A DNA stretch of 64,000 nucleotides from Palsa-892 sp963751615 (lineage in GTDB: Bacteria > Pseudomonadota > Alphaproteobacteria > Rhizobiales > Xanthobacteraceae): NCBI GenBank assembly GCA_963751615.1, contig CAVVVG010000005.1, positions 1,736,001 to 1,800,000 on the forward strand. Direction: 5' to 3'. Positions 35,116-43,546 of this stretch are shown in pieces; positions within the stretch are counted from its first letter, which is position 1, and every line of letters begins with the position of its first letter. The position numbers and the translations under genes are program-made. A model generated the notes under the pieces. That model saw only the letters and a program-made list of their open reading frames with translations, was not told the origin of the DNA and ran no database searches.

Positions 35116-36855
35116 TTGCGTTCGATCTTCGCTTTTCTCGCCGATGCCCGACGTCTGGCCGTTCCGTATTTCTTCGGCGAGGATCGCTTTGCCGGCCGAT
35201 TATTATTGGCCGGAGTGATTTTCCTCGAACTCGCTTCGGTTTTCTTGAACGTTCAATTCAACGCATGGAATGCGCGTTTTTATAATGCAGTGCAGGAGAA
35301 GAACTGGGGCATTTTCAAATACGAGCTGCTTTATTTTTGCGGGCTTGCCGCTCTGTTTATTATTGCCGCGGTGTACCAAATTTATTTGCAGCAATGGCTA
35401 CGCATACGCTGGCGCGCCTGGCTCACCGGTAAATATCTTTCTCGTTGGCTCGGGGACGGTACACATTATCGCATGCGCTCGCTGGGTGATCCAGCCGACA
35501 ACCCCGATCAACGGATCGCTGAGGATCTCGAGCTTTTCACCCTCCGCACTCTTGAACTTTCGATTGGGTTGCTCGGCTCTGTCGTTACGATCGGATCTTT
35601 CGCCGTGATTCTTTGGCAGCTTTCCAACACGGCGCCCTTGATGCTGTTCGGTTACAATGTCGCCGTTCCTGGCTATCTGTTGTGGGTCGCGATTTTCTAT
35701 GCAGCTGTCGGTACGTTCTTCACGCACATGATCGGTAATGTGTTGGCATTACTGAATTTTAATCAGCAGAAATTCGAAGCTGACTTCCGTTATCACCTCG
35801 TCCGTATCCGCGAGAACGGCGAACAGGTGGCGTTGCTGCAAGGTGAGCCCGTCGAAAAGGGGAGTCTTGAACAGCGTTTCGGTAAGCTTATCGCCAATTT
35901 CCGTCTGATCATGTGGGCGCAGAAACGCCTCACCTGGTTTACTGCGACTTACAACCAGATCTCAGTCGTTTTTCCCTATGTGGTCGTAAGCCCGGCCTAT
36001 TTTGCAGGCGCGATTCAGCTTGGAATTCTTTTTCAAACTGCTTCGGCATTTAATCAGGTGCAGAGCGCGTTTAGCTTTTTCGTGCGTGTCTACGCGATGC
36101 TTGCTGAATATCGCTCGGTCATCCTCCGGCTGGCCGGTTTCGAACGTGCCATCACGGCGGCCAACCAATTGCAGGCTGAATCGATGCTGAAACACGCCGA
36201 ATGCGAAGATGGATCGCTTACGGTGGACGACACGCAACTTTGGCTGCCGAATAAGAAACCCGTGATCGCAGTGGACAAGGTCGCCGTCGGGAGCGGCGAG
36301 TCCGCGCTGGTGACGGGACCGACCGGCTCCGGCAAGTCGATGCTGTTCCGTGCCATTGCGGGTATCTGGCCGTTCGGACGCGGGAAGATCGGAATAGCCC
36401 GCGGCGCAAATTTACTGGTCTTGCCGCAACGGCCCTATCTTCCGTTTGGCCGGCTCGATGAGGCGCTGTCATATCCAAAGCAGCCAGGTAGTTTCACTCG
36501 CGAGGAACTCAGCGAGGCGTTGACGGTCGTGGGATTGCCCCAGCTCATGTTGCGGCTCGACGAGGATTCGAATTGGCCGCACGTGCTTTCGCAAGGCGAG
36601 CAGCAGCGGTTTTCGCTCGCTCGTGCGTTGCTGCAAAAGCCGAACATTCTTCTGCTCGACGAGGCGACCTCCGCGATCGACGAGGAAGGGGAGGCGATGC
36701 TCTATCGGGTGATCGCCGCACGCTTGCCGAAAACAACCGTGATTTCGATTGGCCATCGCTCAACGCTGCAGGAATTCCATAAAAAGCGGTTTGATATCAC
36801 GCGCGCAGCCGATCAGATCGCACACCTTCAGCCTGTGGCAATTTCCTCAAAATAA
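35116..36855 (+). CDS. ABC transporter, fused permease/ATPase (SbmA/BacA-like, YddA type)
   Basis: A half-transporter of 579 residues. An ABC_membrane_2-type membrane domain (about 1-320, six helices; FLNVQFNAWNARFYNAVQ and the DNPDQRIAEDLELFT loop) is followed by an ATPase domain. Walker A is GPTGSGKSM (near 396), the signature LSQGEQQRFSLAR (near 493) and Walker B LLLDEATSAID. This family includes YddA and vitamin B12/peptide carriers related to SbmA/BacA. The start is a TTG with GGAG upstream, since no suitable ATG exists. No other transporter gene is adjacent; it probably works as a homodimer. Confidence 0.88.
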   Translation: MRSIFAFLADARRLAVPYFFGEDRFAGRLLLAGVIFLELASVFLNVQFNAWNARFYNAVQEKNWGIFKYELLYFCGLAALFIIAAVYQIYLQQWLRIRWRAWLTGKYLSRWLGDGTHYRMRSLGDPADNPDQRIAEDLELFTLRTLELSIGLLGSVVTIGSFAVILWQLSNTAPLMLFGYNVAVPGYLLWVAIFYAAVGTFFTHMIGNVLALLNFNQQKFEADFRYHLVRIRENGEQVALLQGEPVEKGSLEQRFGKLIANFRLIMWAQKRLTWFTATYNQISVVFPYVVVSPAYFAGAIQLGILFQTASAFNQVQSAFSFFVRVYAMLAEYRSVILRLAGFERAITAANQLQAESMLKHAECEDGSLTVDDTQLWLPNKKPVIAVDKVAVGSGESALVTGPTGSGKSMLFRAIAGIWPFGRGKIGIARGANLLVLPQRPYLPFGRLDEALSYPKQPGSFTREELSEALTVVGLPQLMLRLDEDSNWPHVLSQGEQQRFSLARALLQKPNILLLDEATSAIDEEGEAMLYRVIAARLPKTTVISIGHRSTLQEFHKKRFDITRAADQIAHLQPVAISSK

Positions 36856-36926
36856 TTTCTTATAATCATCGCGTGGGCCAACATTCTCGGATGTTTCATC
36901 GCGGCATTTGAAAATCTTTTTTCAAC

Positions 36927-37751
36927 TCAGGCAAGCGTCACGCCGGCGCGTCGCATGAGTTCGAGAAAGCGATCGCTCATTAGGAACTCGTATTCCTTCT
37001 CGCGCTGATTGGTAAGCGTATCGCGATCAATTAATTTTTGATCGACATGACCGGGATGACACATGATGACGCCGTCTGGCGGTAGCTCCTCGAGAAATCG
37101 CTCGAATAGGCGAGCGAAATCCTTTGGCGCGGTATAATCATACGCGCCGGCGAACGCGGGATTAAATGAAAGCCCCAACCGTCGCGCGCGCTTGCGAAAG
37201 CCACGGCTTAGCACGCCCAAAAAGCGCGCTTTGCTGTTGGTGAAGATGTCATCGCGCGCGCGAATGGGCGAACATTGCCGGACCCAGGCTTTTGGTGCGG
37301 TCTTTGCGACGGCCGCCAGAAAGGCCGTACGAACACCGGGCATAAGCTGAACATGCTGGTGACCGTCGACATAATCCGGTGTGCGACCGAATGCCTGTTT
37401 GAATTTTTCGATTTGCGCTTCGACTTCGGTCTTTACGGCATGGCGATTAGCACGAAAAAATCCCATGGGCGGTAATAGCCGCGAGCTTTGTGGAAAACGC
37501 CCATCTGCAGTCGAGATCGGCGAAGCTTTGAGAGGTAAAAATCCGCCGGTGAGCGTGGCGTGCAGGCCGATTATGAACGGGAATGAACTTTTCACAGCGA
37601 GCAATGCTCTCGCTTCTTCGACTAATTCCGGGAATATTGTCATAACTGACGTTGCATTGAGACGCCCATTTGCGAGCAGTTCGCGGATTGCACTCGAAAT
37701 GCCTGGAGACAATGCGTAGTCGTCGGCGCAGAGGATAACGCGCCGGTTCAT
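36927..37751 (-). CDS. YdjC/ChbG family carbohydrate deacetylase (HpnK-like)
   Basis: A 274-residue deacetylase of the YdjC fold. Metal ligands are visible in LCADDYALSPGI (D10, D11), GLHATLTGG (His) and VDGHQHVQLMP (His). Members remove N-acetyl groups from amino sugars; HpnK is a relative found with hopanoid glycosylation genes. The ATG overlaps the stop of the glycosyltransferase gene (ATGA), and the pair probably makes and edits a lipid-linked amino sugar, by inference. The frame stays open far upstream inside the glycosyltransferase gene, but that is a shadow. Confidence 0.87.
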   Translation of the reverse strand: MNRRVILCADDYALSPGISSAIRELLANGRLNATSVMTIFPELVEEARALLAVKSSFPFIIGLHATLTGGFLPLKASPISTADGRFPQSSRLLPPMGFFRANRHAVKTEVEAQIEKFKQAFGRTPDYVDGHQHVQLMPGVRTAFLAAVAKTAPKAWVRQCSPIRARDDIFTNSKARFLGVLSRGFRKRARRLGLSFNPAFAGAYDYTAPKDFARLFERFLEELPPDGVIMCHPGHVDQKLIDRDTLTNQREKEYEFLMSDRFLELMRRAGVTLA

Positions 37752-38791
37752 TCGGCGGCCTCGCGCGGATCTTTTTTCTCGTTTTTCGCCTCGAGGATTT
37801 CGTGCCCAGCGACAAAATAGACGGGCCGCCCGCGCAGCTCGGACAGAATTTTCGCAATGTACTCGCCCATAATGCCGATCATCAAAAGCTGCACGCCGCC
37901 GATTACCATGATGCCGACTATGATCGAGGGATAACCAGCGACATCCTTTCCGTAGCTCAGAGTCTCGAATATGATCCATCCGCCGAAAAGAAGCGCGCTC
38001 GCCGAGATGACAAATCCGAACAGACTTGCAAGACGAAGGGGCGCGGTCGAGAAGGCTGTGAGTCCCTCGATCGACAGGCCGAGCAGAGCGCGGAAATTCC
38101 AGTTCGATTGACCATGAGTGCGTGCCGCCGGTTCGTAAGGAACTCGGATCTGCTTGAAACCTATCCAGATCGACAATCCCTTGAAGAAGCGATTCCGCTC
38201 CGGCATTTGCTTCAGCGCCGCCGCCGCGCGCGGCGACAGCAGACGGAAATCGCTCGCATCCTCTGGAATCGGCTGGCGCAGGCCCCAATTCAAAATCCGA
38301 TAGAACCAGCGCACCGCGGTCCGCCGCAGCGCCGACTCACCAAGGCGGTTCGCCTTGGCCGTATAAACGACATCGTAACCCTGATCGAGCCAGAACGAGA
38401 CTAGTTTGTCGGCGAATTCCGGTGGATGTTGACCGTCTCCATCCATGAACAAAAGGGCGTCGAACCGTGCATGATCGAGGCCAGCGAGAAGGGCCGCTTC
38501 CTTACCGAAGTTGCGCGAGAGGGAAATGATCTGAACATCGGCATCTTTCGCAGAGAGCGATCGCGCTACTTCAAGAGTATTGTCGCGGCTGCCGTCGTCG
38601 ACATAAACGATCTCGGCCGCGAGCTTGCGCTGGAGACGGAGCACACGGGCAAAAACGGAAAGCCGCTCGTGCAATCCCGGAAGGCCTTTTTCCTCGTTAT
38701 AGATGGGTACAACTATTGAAAGGCCATGCGCGGGCGCGTTACCGGGCGGGACCGGCATCGCACGTCGGGGTATTGCGGCTCCTGTAGTCAT
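37748..38791 (-). CDS. Family 2 glycosyltransferase (DPM1/GtrB/ArnC-like)
   Basis: Membrane-linked GT2 of 347 residues that probably transfers a sugar from a nucleotide donor to undecaprenyl phosphate. Motifs: LSIVVPIYNEEKGLPGL, VYVDDGSRDNT, and the metal-binding FMDGDGQHPP. Two C-terminal membrane helices (about 248-273 and 287-310) match the GtrB/ArnC type. A divergent GtrA-family gene starts nearby on the other strand; GtrA proteins flip lipid-linked sugars made by GtrB enzymes, so the two likely act together. GAGG precedes the ATG. Confidence 0.9.
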   Translation of the reverse strand: MTTGAAIPRRAMPVPPGNAPAHGLSIVVPIYNEEKGLPGLHERLSVFARVLRLQRKLAAEIVYVDDGSRDNTLEVARSLSAKDADVQIISLSRNFGKEAALLAGLDHARFDALLFMDGDGQHPPEFADKLVSFWLDQGYDVVYTAKANRLGESALRRTAVRWFYRILNWGLRQPIPEDASDFRLLSPRAAAALKQMPERNRFFKGLSIWIGFKQIRVPYEPAARTHGQSNWNFRALLGLSIEGLTAFSTAPLRLASLFGFVISASALLFGGWIIFETLSYGKDVAGYPSIIVGIMVIGGVQLLMIGIMGEYIAKILSELRGRPVYFVAGHEILEAKNEKKDPREAAE

Positions 38792-38848
38792 GTATTTGCC
38801 TCGTTACTCGCTTTCCTAGCGCAGGCGGAAGCTCGCGTACATCGGGGC

Positions 38849-39313
38849 ATGGATCATCCAGTATCCCGTGCTATGCAGGATTCTCTCGATAGGAGAACCT
38901 CCTTGCAAGCGCTGATCGGCCAAATGTTCCGCTTCGGACTTGTCGGTCTGGTAAATGCCGCGATCGATGCCGCAGTGTTTTTTTCGACATTAGCTGTGCT
39001 CAAGTCGGGTGTCCCTTCGGTTCATGGCGATTTGGCATTGATTTTTGCGAATACCGTTGCCTGGATCGTGGCCGTTAGCTGCTCGTATCTCCTGAATTCG
39101 CGTTTTACCTTTGGCCGAGAGCATCACGAGCTGAGTATACGAGCTTATTTTCTTTTTGCGTTTAGTCAGATTGGCGGCTTCCTCGCGCATTCGGCAACGC
39201 TGCTGCTTGCGTCGAAATATTTTCCGCTTCCGATTGCGAAGTTGTTCGGCATTGGGGTCGGGTTTGTGGTGAACTTCACGCTTGCGCGTGTGATCGTTTT
39301 CCGAAAAGCTTGA
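38849..39313 (+). CDS. GtrA family membrane protein
   Basis: Small flippase-like membrane protein with four helices; family text includes FRFGLVGLVNAAIDAAVFF, FANTVAWIVAVSCSYLLN and RFTFGRE. GtrA proteins move undecaprenyl-phosphate sugars across the inner membrane. The start is uncertain. The ATG used gives 154 residues; a TTG at 38903 with a strong AGGAG seven bases upstream would give 136 residues, closer to the domain boundary. It faces away from the GT2 gene and converges on hisG with only eight bases between stops. Confidence 0.85.
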   Translation: MDHPVSRAMQDSLDRRTSLQALIGQMFRFGLVGLVNAAIDAAVFFSTLAVLKSGVPSVHGDLALIFANTVAWIVAVSCSYLLNSRFTFGREHHELSIRAYFLFAFSQIGGFLAHSATLLLASKYFPLPIAKLFGIGVGFVVNFTLARVIVFRKA

Positions 39314-39321
39314 GAGCAGCC

Positions 39322-40296
39322 TCAGCCAATTCGCGCGATCAGTGCATCGTAAAGCGGATTCGAACGCGCGAATACGTATTCAGGTGAAGCGACCATGACC
39401 ATTTCCGCACCCTGTTGGCGGAGAAAAATTGCAAGCTCGTGTAGTGAATCGGGCGGACATAAAAGCGTCAACATGCCGGATGAGGTCGGTCCTCCAAGTG
39501 GGGCTTCGGCGCCGAAGCGGCCCTTTGCCTCGGCCACGAGTTCGGCGTCGGCCTTTTTGAACCGCGAACGCACCTCGCGCATTGTGCGTGCTGAACGCTC
39601 CGCGGCGATGCGGTCGAGTAGCGCACGCGCAGCATTCCTTTCGCTCTCGCCCCATGGGGCGATGAGGGAAGCAACAAGATTTGCTTGCGAGCGCAAGATT
39701 ACACCATCCTCGACGACCTTGAGTCCATTCGCCGCGAGTGTTGCGCCTGTCGTGGTGATGTCCACGATCATCTCAGCCATTCCAGTCGCGGGCGCGCCTT
39801 CGGTCGCACCAAGACTCTCGACGATGCGGTAATCCACAATTCCGTGCTGCGCAAAAAAGTTCCGCGTCAAGTTCACGTATTTGGTCGCGACTCGCATACG
39901 CTTGCCGCGCTTTGCATGAAATGCGCTTGCAACATCGTCGAGATCGTCCATCGTGCGGACATCGATCCAAGCCTGTGGCACGGCAACGACAACATTCGCT
40001 CCGCCGAAACCAAGCCCATCGACAAGCAGCACACGACTGTCCGAATCCGGCGTCAGTTCGCGCACTAGGTCCTCGCCAGTGACGCCGAAATGAATCGTGC
40101 CTTGCGCCACATTGCTTGCGATTTCGGCGGCGGAAAGATAAGCGATCTCGATGCCGCTGATTTCGGGAATTATTCCGCGATAATCGCGTCCGCCGCGGCC
40201 TTGCACCAGCGATATGCCCGCGCGCTTGAAATACGCGTGCGCGTTTTCCATCAGCCGGCCCTTGGAGGGCACACCGATAACGAGTGGCGCGCTCAT
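39322..40296 (-). CDS. hisG: ATP phosphoribosyltransferase catalytic subunit
   Basis: First enzyme of histidine synthesis, joining ATP and PRPP. The product is 324 residues. Text such as VIGVPSKGRLMENAHAYFKR, GRDYRGIIPEI, VGALGATEGAP-like VESLGATEGAPATGM and the PRPP-binding MIVDITTTGATLAANGL mark HisG. It is longer than the short HisG form (about 210-230) that needs HisZ; about 100 extra C-terminal residues end in FLRQQGAEMVMVASPEYVFA, which looks like a regulatory C-terminal domain. The start overlaps the hisZ stop (ATGA). Confidence 0.94.
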   Translation of the reverse strand: MSAPLVIGVPSKGRLMENAHAYFKRAGISLVQGRGGRDYRGIIPEISGIEIAYLSAAEIASNVAQGTIHFGVTGEDLVRELTPDSDSRVLLVDGLGFGGANVVVAVPQAWIDVRTMDDLDDVASAFHAKRGKRMRVATKYVNLTRNFFAQHGIVDYRIVESLGATEGAPATGMAEMIVDITTTGATLAANGLKVVEDGVILRSQANLVASLIAPWGESERNAARALLDRIAAERSARTMREVRSRFKKADAELVAEAKGRFGAEAPLGGPTSSGMLTLLCPPDSLHELAIFLRQQGAEMVMVASPEYVFARSNPLYDALIARIG

Positions 40297-41429
40297 GACG
40301 CGCCTGCCTGTTCGAGCTGTTCGATCCAGGTGGCGAAACCCACAGCGGGCGTCGGCGTCGGGCTTCCAAGCAGCGTCATCAGACGGTCATAGCGACCGCC
40401 GGCTATCAACGGCCATTTCACGCGCCCCTTGGCGTCGTGAATCTCGAACACCATGCCCGAATAGTAGTCGAGGGCGCGGCCGAACGCGGTCGCGAAGCGG
40501 ATCGCGCTCACATCGATACCACCGGCTGCCATGAAGCCGATACGTTGCTCGAAATGGTCGAGGGCAGCGGAAAGATCTAATTTGGCATCTTTTGCGAGTT
40601 TTCGCAGTTCGGCGAGTGCGCTGTCAGGGTCGTCCTCAATCGAAAGATAGCGTTCAAGCGCCGTTGTCGTTTCAGGCCCGAGGCAGCTCGCGGTGCCTAG
40701 TGCAGCCTGCTCGAGAAACCGTTCGGCGATTTCATCGAGCGAGCGCCCGCCGACATTAGAAATCCCCGCGATCTTTAAGAGATCGGCAACGAAGGCACTT
40801 GCCGCAGCGGGATTAGATCCCTGCAGCGCGGCCAGCATTCCGGCATGCGGCGAAGCCGAAACCGTCGCCTGTCTCAAATTTACCAGATCGGCGGCGAGCG
40901 TGCCGGTGCGGTTGAAATCCTTCAGCAGGCGTCGCCGCCATGCGGGCGTGAGATCGAGTGCTGCAACAAGTGCTGAGAACAGCCCGACATCGCCCATGCG
41001 GATCGAAGGGCGCAAAACTCCGAATTGCTTCGCGGAGTCGAGCGCAATCGAAAGGCATTCGGCATCCGCCGCCTCCGCATCGTTGCGGCCAAGCGATTCG
41101 ATTCCGGCCTGAATGTATTCGCCGGTGCCGCCGCCGCGATCGCGAAAAATCGGCCCTAGGTAACAATAGCTGGCGGGCGAGGAAGCCTCTTTCTCAATGT
41201 GCATGCGACAGGTCGGGATCGTGAGGTCGGGACGCAGACACAATTCCTGTCCGTTTGCATCGAAAGTCAGAAAAAGCCGACGGCGCAATTCCTCACCGGA
41301 GAGTTCAAGAAAAACGTCGGCGGGCTGTAAGATCGGGGGCTGCACGCGCACGTAACCTGCGCGCTCATAGAGCTCTACGAGCGCCTCGGCGCGGCCATTC
41401 ATTGCGCGAGCAGTGTTTTCAGCGTCCAT
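40293..41429 (-). CDS. hisZ: ATP phosphoribosyltransferase regulatory subunit
   Basis: HisZ, a catalytically dead relative of histidyl-tRNA synthetase that forms a complex with HisG and gives histidine feedback control. The product is 378 residues. The synthetase-like core is seen in VRVQPPILQPADVFLELSGE, LCLRPDLTIPTCRMHIEK and YLGPIFRDRGGGTGEYIQAG, and the C-terminal GGRYDRLMTLLG. I chose an ATG (MDAENTARAMNGRAEAL); a GTG fifteen codons upstream is also in frame. It lies between hisS and hisG in one minus-strand operon. Confidence 0.9.
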   Translation of the reverse strand: MDAENTARAMNGRAEALVELYERAGYVRVQPPILQPADVFLELSGEELRRRLFLTFDANGQELCLRPDLTIPTCRMHIEKEASSPASYCYLGPIFRDRGGGTGEYIQAGIESLGRNDAEAADAECLSIALDSAKQFGVLRPSIRMGDVGLFSALVAALDLTPAWRRRLLKDFNRTGTLAADLVNLRQATVSASPHAGMLAALQGSNPAAASAFVADLLKIAGISNVGGRSLDEIAERFLEQAALGTASCLGPETTTALERYLSIEDDPDSALAELRKLAKDAKLDLSAALDHFEQRIGFMAAGGIDVSAIRFATAFGRALDYYSGMVFEIHDAKGRVKWPLIAGGRYDRLMTLLGSPTPTPAVGFATWIEQLEQAGAS

Positions 41430-41505
41430 CGTCAGCAACCTGATTTGGAGCGGTGTAGCAAAGGCGGGCGGCACGCGCCACGCCGGTCAGCGTATGCTGT
41501 AAACG

Positions 41506-43068
41506 TTAATGATGGTGCTTGCCATGGCGGGCGAGAACTTCGCACACGGCCTTGACAAGATCGGTTTCCGGCACCGAAAACTGCGCGGGTCGCGCCTCGC
41601 GCCACTCTTTATTGGAGGCAATGGCAGAAGCGGCTTTCGTGCCCTCAATCAGGTCTTTGATCTGGATCTCGCTTTTCGCCTTCTCGTCGCCGCCCTGGAT
41701 GATGACACAGGGTGCACCGCGTCGGTCGGCATATTTTAGCTGATTGCCAATGTTTTTTGGGTTTCCGAGATAAAGTTCAGCACGGATTCCAGCGTCTCGC
41801 AGCGTCTTCACCATGCGCTGATAATCTGCAACACGATCCTTGTCGAACACAGTAACGACAACGGGACCGAGTTTAGCTTCGGTGCCTGACTTACCGAGCG
41901 TTTGGAGAGCGGCGAGGAGCCGCGAAACTCCGATGGAGAATCCGGTGGCCGGCGCCGGCTCGCCGCGAAAGCGCGCGACGAGACCGTCATAACGTCCGCC
42001 GCCGCCGACCGAGCCGAAACGGACGGAGTTTCCCCTTTCGTCTTTCGTTTCGAATGTTAGTTCGGCTTCATATACCGGGCCCGTGTAGTATTGAAGGCCG
42101 CGTACGACGGAAGGATCAATGACAATGCGGCCATCATCATAGCCAACAGTTTTAATCAGTTTTTTTATCTCTAAGAGTTCAGCAATTCCAATCTCACCGA
42201 GCGGGCTTCCTTTAACTGCATCTTCAAAATTCGCAATTGTAACATCATTTGCCGATAATGTGTTCCCAGCGCCCGAACCCCGTTCGCCCCACCCGGTGAA
42301 ATTAATAATTCGACTTATTTGGACAGGGGAGAGGTTCGCACCTTTTGTGAAATCCCCGCTTTCGTCTTTGCGTCCTTTGCCTAGCAGTTGACTGACGCCC
42401 TCTGGACCGAGGCGATCAAGCTTATCGATAGCGCGCAAAACAGTAAGCCGCTGGTCTGGCCTGATGTCCACTGTGTCCATAAGTCCATCCAATACCTTGC
42501 GGTTATTGACCTTGATGACGTAACCCCCACGCTTGATCCCAAGCGCCTCCATTGTGTCCGCTGCCATCATGCACATTTCGGCGTCGGCGGAGACGGAAGC
42601 GGCGCCCACCGTATCGGCGTCAAACTGCAAGAATTGCCGGAAACGGCCCGGTCCCGGCTTCTCGTTCCGAAACACCCAGCCGAAACGGTAAGAGCGATAG
42701 GGCTTCGGCAAAGTTTCAAAATTCTCGGCGACGTAGCGCGCGAGCGGCGCAGTGAGATCATAGCGTAGCGACATCCATTGCTCGTCGTCGTCCTGAAACG
42801 AAAACACGCCCTCATTCGGCCGCTCAGAGTCAGGTAGGTATTTTCCCAACACATCGGTGTACTCGATCGCGGGAGTTTCGCCAGCCTCGAAACCGTACAG
42901 CTCGTAGATCTTGCGGATCGTCTCGATCATCTCGCGCGTGGCCGAAAGTTCCAGTGGTCCCCGGTCGGCGAATCCGCGCGGTAGCCGCGCCTTGATCTTG
43001 TTCGGTTTATTGGTTCTGCTCGAGGCCATCGCGTTCACCGTAATGGTGGGCGTTTCCCAACCATTCAT
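41506..43068 (-). CDS. hisS: Histidyl-tRNA synthetase
   Basis: Class II synthetase that charges tRNA-His, 520 residues, longer than the ~425 of the E. coli type. Motif 1 region is YGFEAGETPAIEYTDVLG, motif 2 is YRFGWVFRNEKPGPGRFRQF, the histidine-binding loop GLQYYTGPVYEAEL and motif 3 GFSIGVSRLLAALQ. This divergent longer form is typical of the alphaproteobacterial clade whose tRNA-His lacks G-1, and the tRNA-His in this window fits. AGGA precedes the ATG; an ATG thirteen codons later is also possible. It heads hisS-hisZ-hisG. Confidence 0.94.
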   Translation of the reverse strand: MNGWETPTITVNAMASSRTNKPNKIKARLPRGFADRGPLELSATREMIETIRKIYELYGFEAGETPAIEYTDVLGKYLPDSERPNEGVFSFQDDDEQWMSLRYDLTAPLARYVAENFETLPKPYRSYRFGWVFRNEKPGPGRFRQFLQFDADTVGAASVSADAEMCMMAADTMEALGIKRGGYVIKVNNRKVLDGLMDTVDIRPDQRLTVLRAIDKLDRLGPEGVSQLLGKGRKDESGDFTKGANLSPVQISRIINFTGWGERGSGAGNTLSANDVTIANFEDAVKGSPLGEIGIAELLEIKKLIKTVGYDDGRIVIDPSVVRGLQYYTGPVYEAELTFETKDERGNSVRFGSVGGGGRYDGLVARFRGEPAPATGFSIGVSRLLAALQTLGKSGTEAKLGPVVVTVFDKDRVADYQRMVKTLRDAGIRAELYLGNPKNIGNQLKYADRRGAPCVIIQGGDEKAKSEIQIKDLIEGTKAASAIASNKEWREARPAQFSVPETDLVKAVCEVLARHGKHHH

Positions 43069-43143
43069 GTCCTAAATCAGCCTTGCTAGGGCATGGACCC
43101 CCGGGACAAACGCGGGGGTAATGCACAAGTCAAGATACGAATC

Positions 43144-43506
43144 CTAGGCGAACCAGAGAAGTAAGAGCGCAACTGCTGCCGGGAGCGCCTGCACAAAAAG
43201 GATGCGCTTCGAGACGCTGTAAGCTCCGTAGACGCCCGCGGTGATGACACAGAGCAGAAAGAAGACTTTGATCTGGTATGCAAAGGCCGGGTTTGAATGA
43301 AGCAACCCCCAGATCAGCCCAAGGGCGAGGAAGCCGTTATAGAGACCCTGATTTGCGGCAAGCACGGCCGTATCGGCTGCCTTCGCGGGCGAATTGTTGA
43401 AGGTTTTAAGGCCGAGCGGCTTCGTCCAGAAAAACATCTCTAGCGCAAGAAAATAGAGGTGAAGCAGCGCGATGATCGCGACGAGAATGTTGGTGATGAT
43501 GCTCAT
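43144..43506 (-). CDS. DUF1304 family membrane protein
   Basis: A 120-residue protein with four membrane helices. The family pattern is IALLHLYFLALEMFFWTKPL at the N-terminus, then NQGLYNGFLALGLIWGLL and the C-terminal AYSVSKRILFVQALPA. DUF1304 proteins have no established role. It stands between hisS and the sigma-54 regulator with 75 bases on its 3' side, and is probably transcribed alone. Confidence 0.85.
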   Translation of the reverse strand: MSIITNILVAIIALLHLYFLALEMFFWTKPLGLKTFNNSPAKAADTAVLAANQGLYNGFLALGLIWGLLHSNPAFAYQIKVFFLLCVITAGVYGAYSVSKRILFVQALPAAVALLLLWFA

Positions 43507-43546
43507 TCATCCACATTAGAGAACAGCCGGGCGGACGTCTATGCGT

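Noticed and set aside
37802..38404. 200-codon plus-strand open frame over the GT2 gene
   Set aside because: Antisense to the conserved GT2 domain; composition is Arg/Asp/Gln-rich shadow type.
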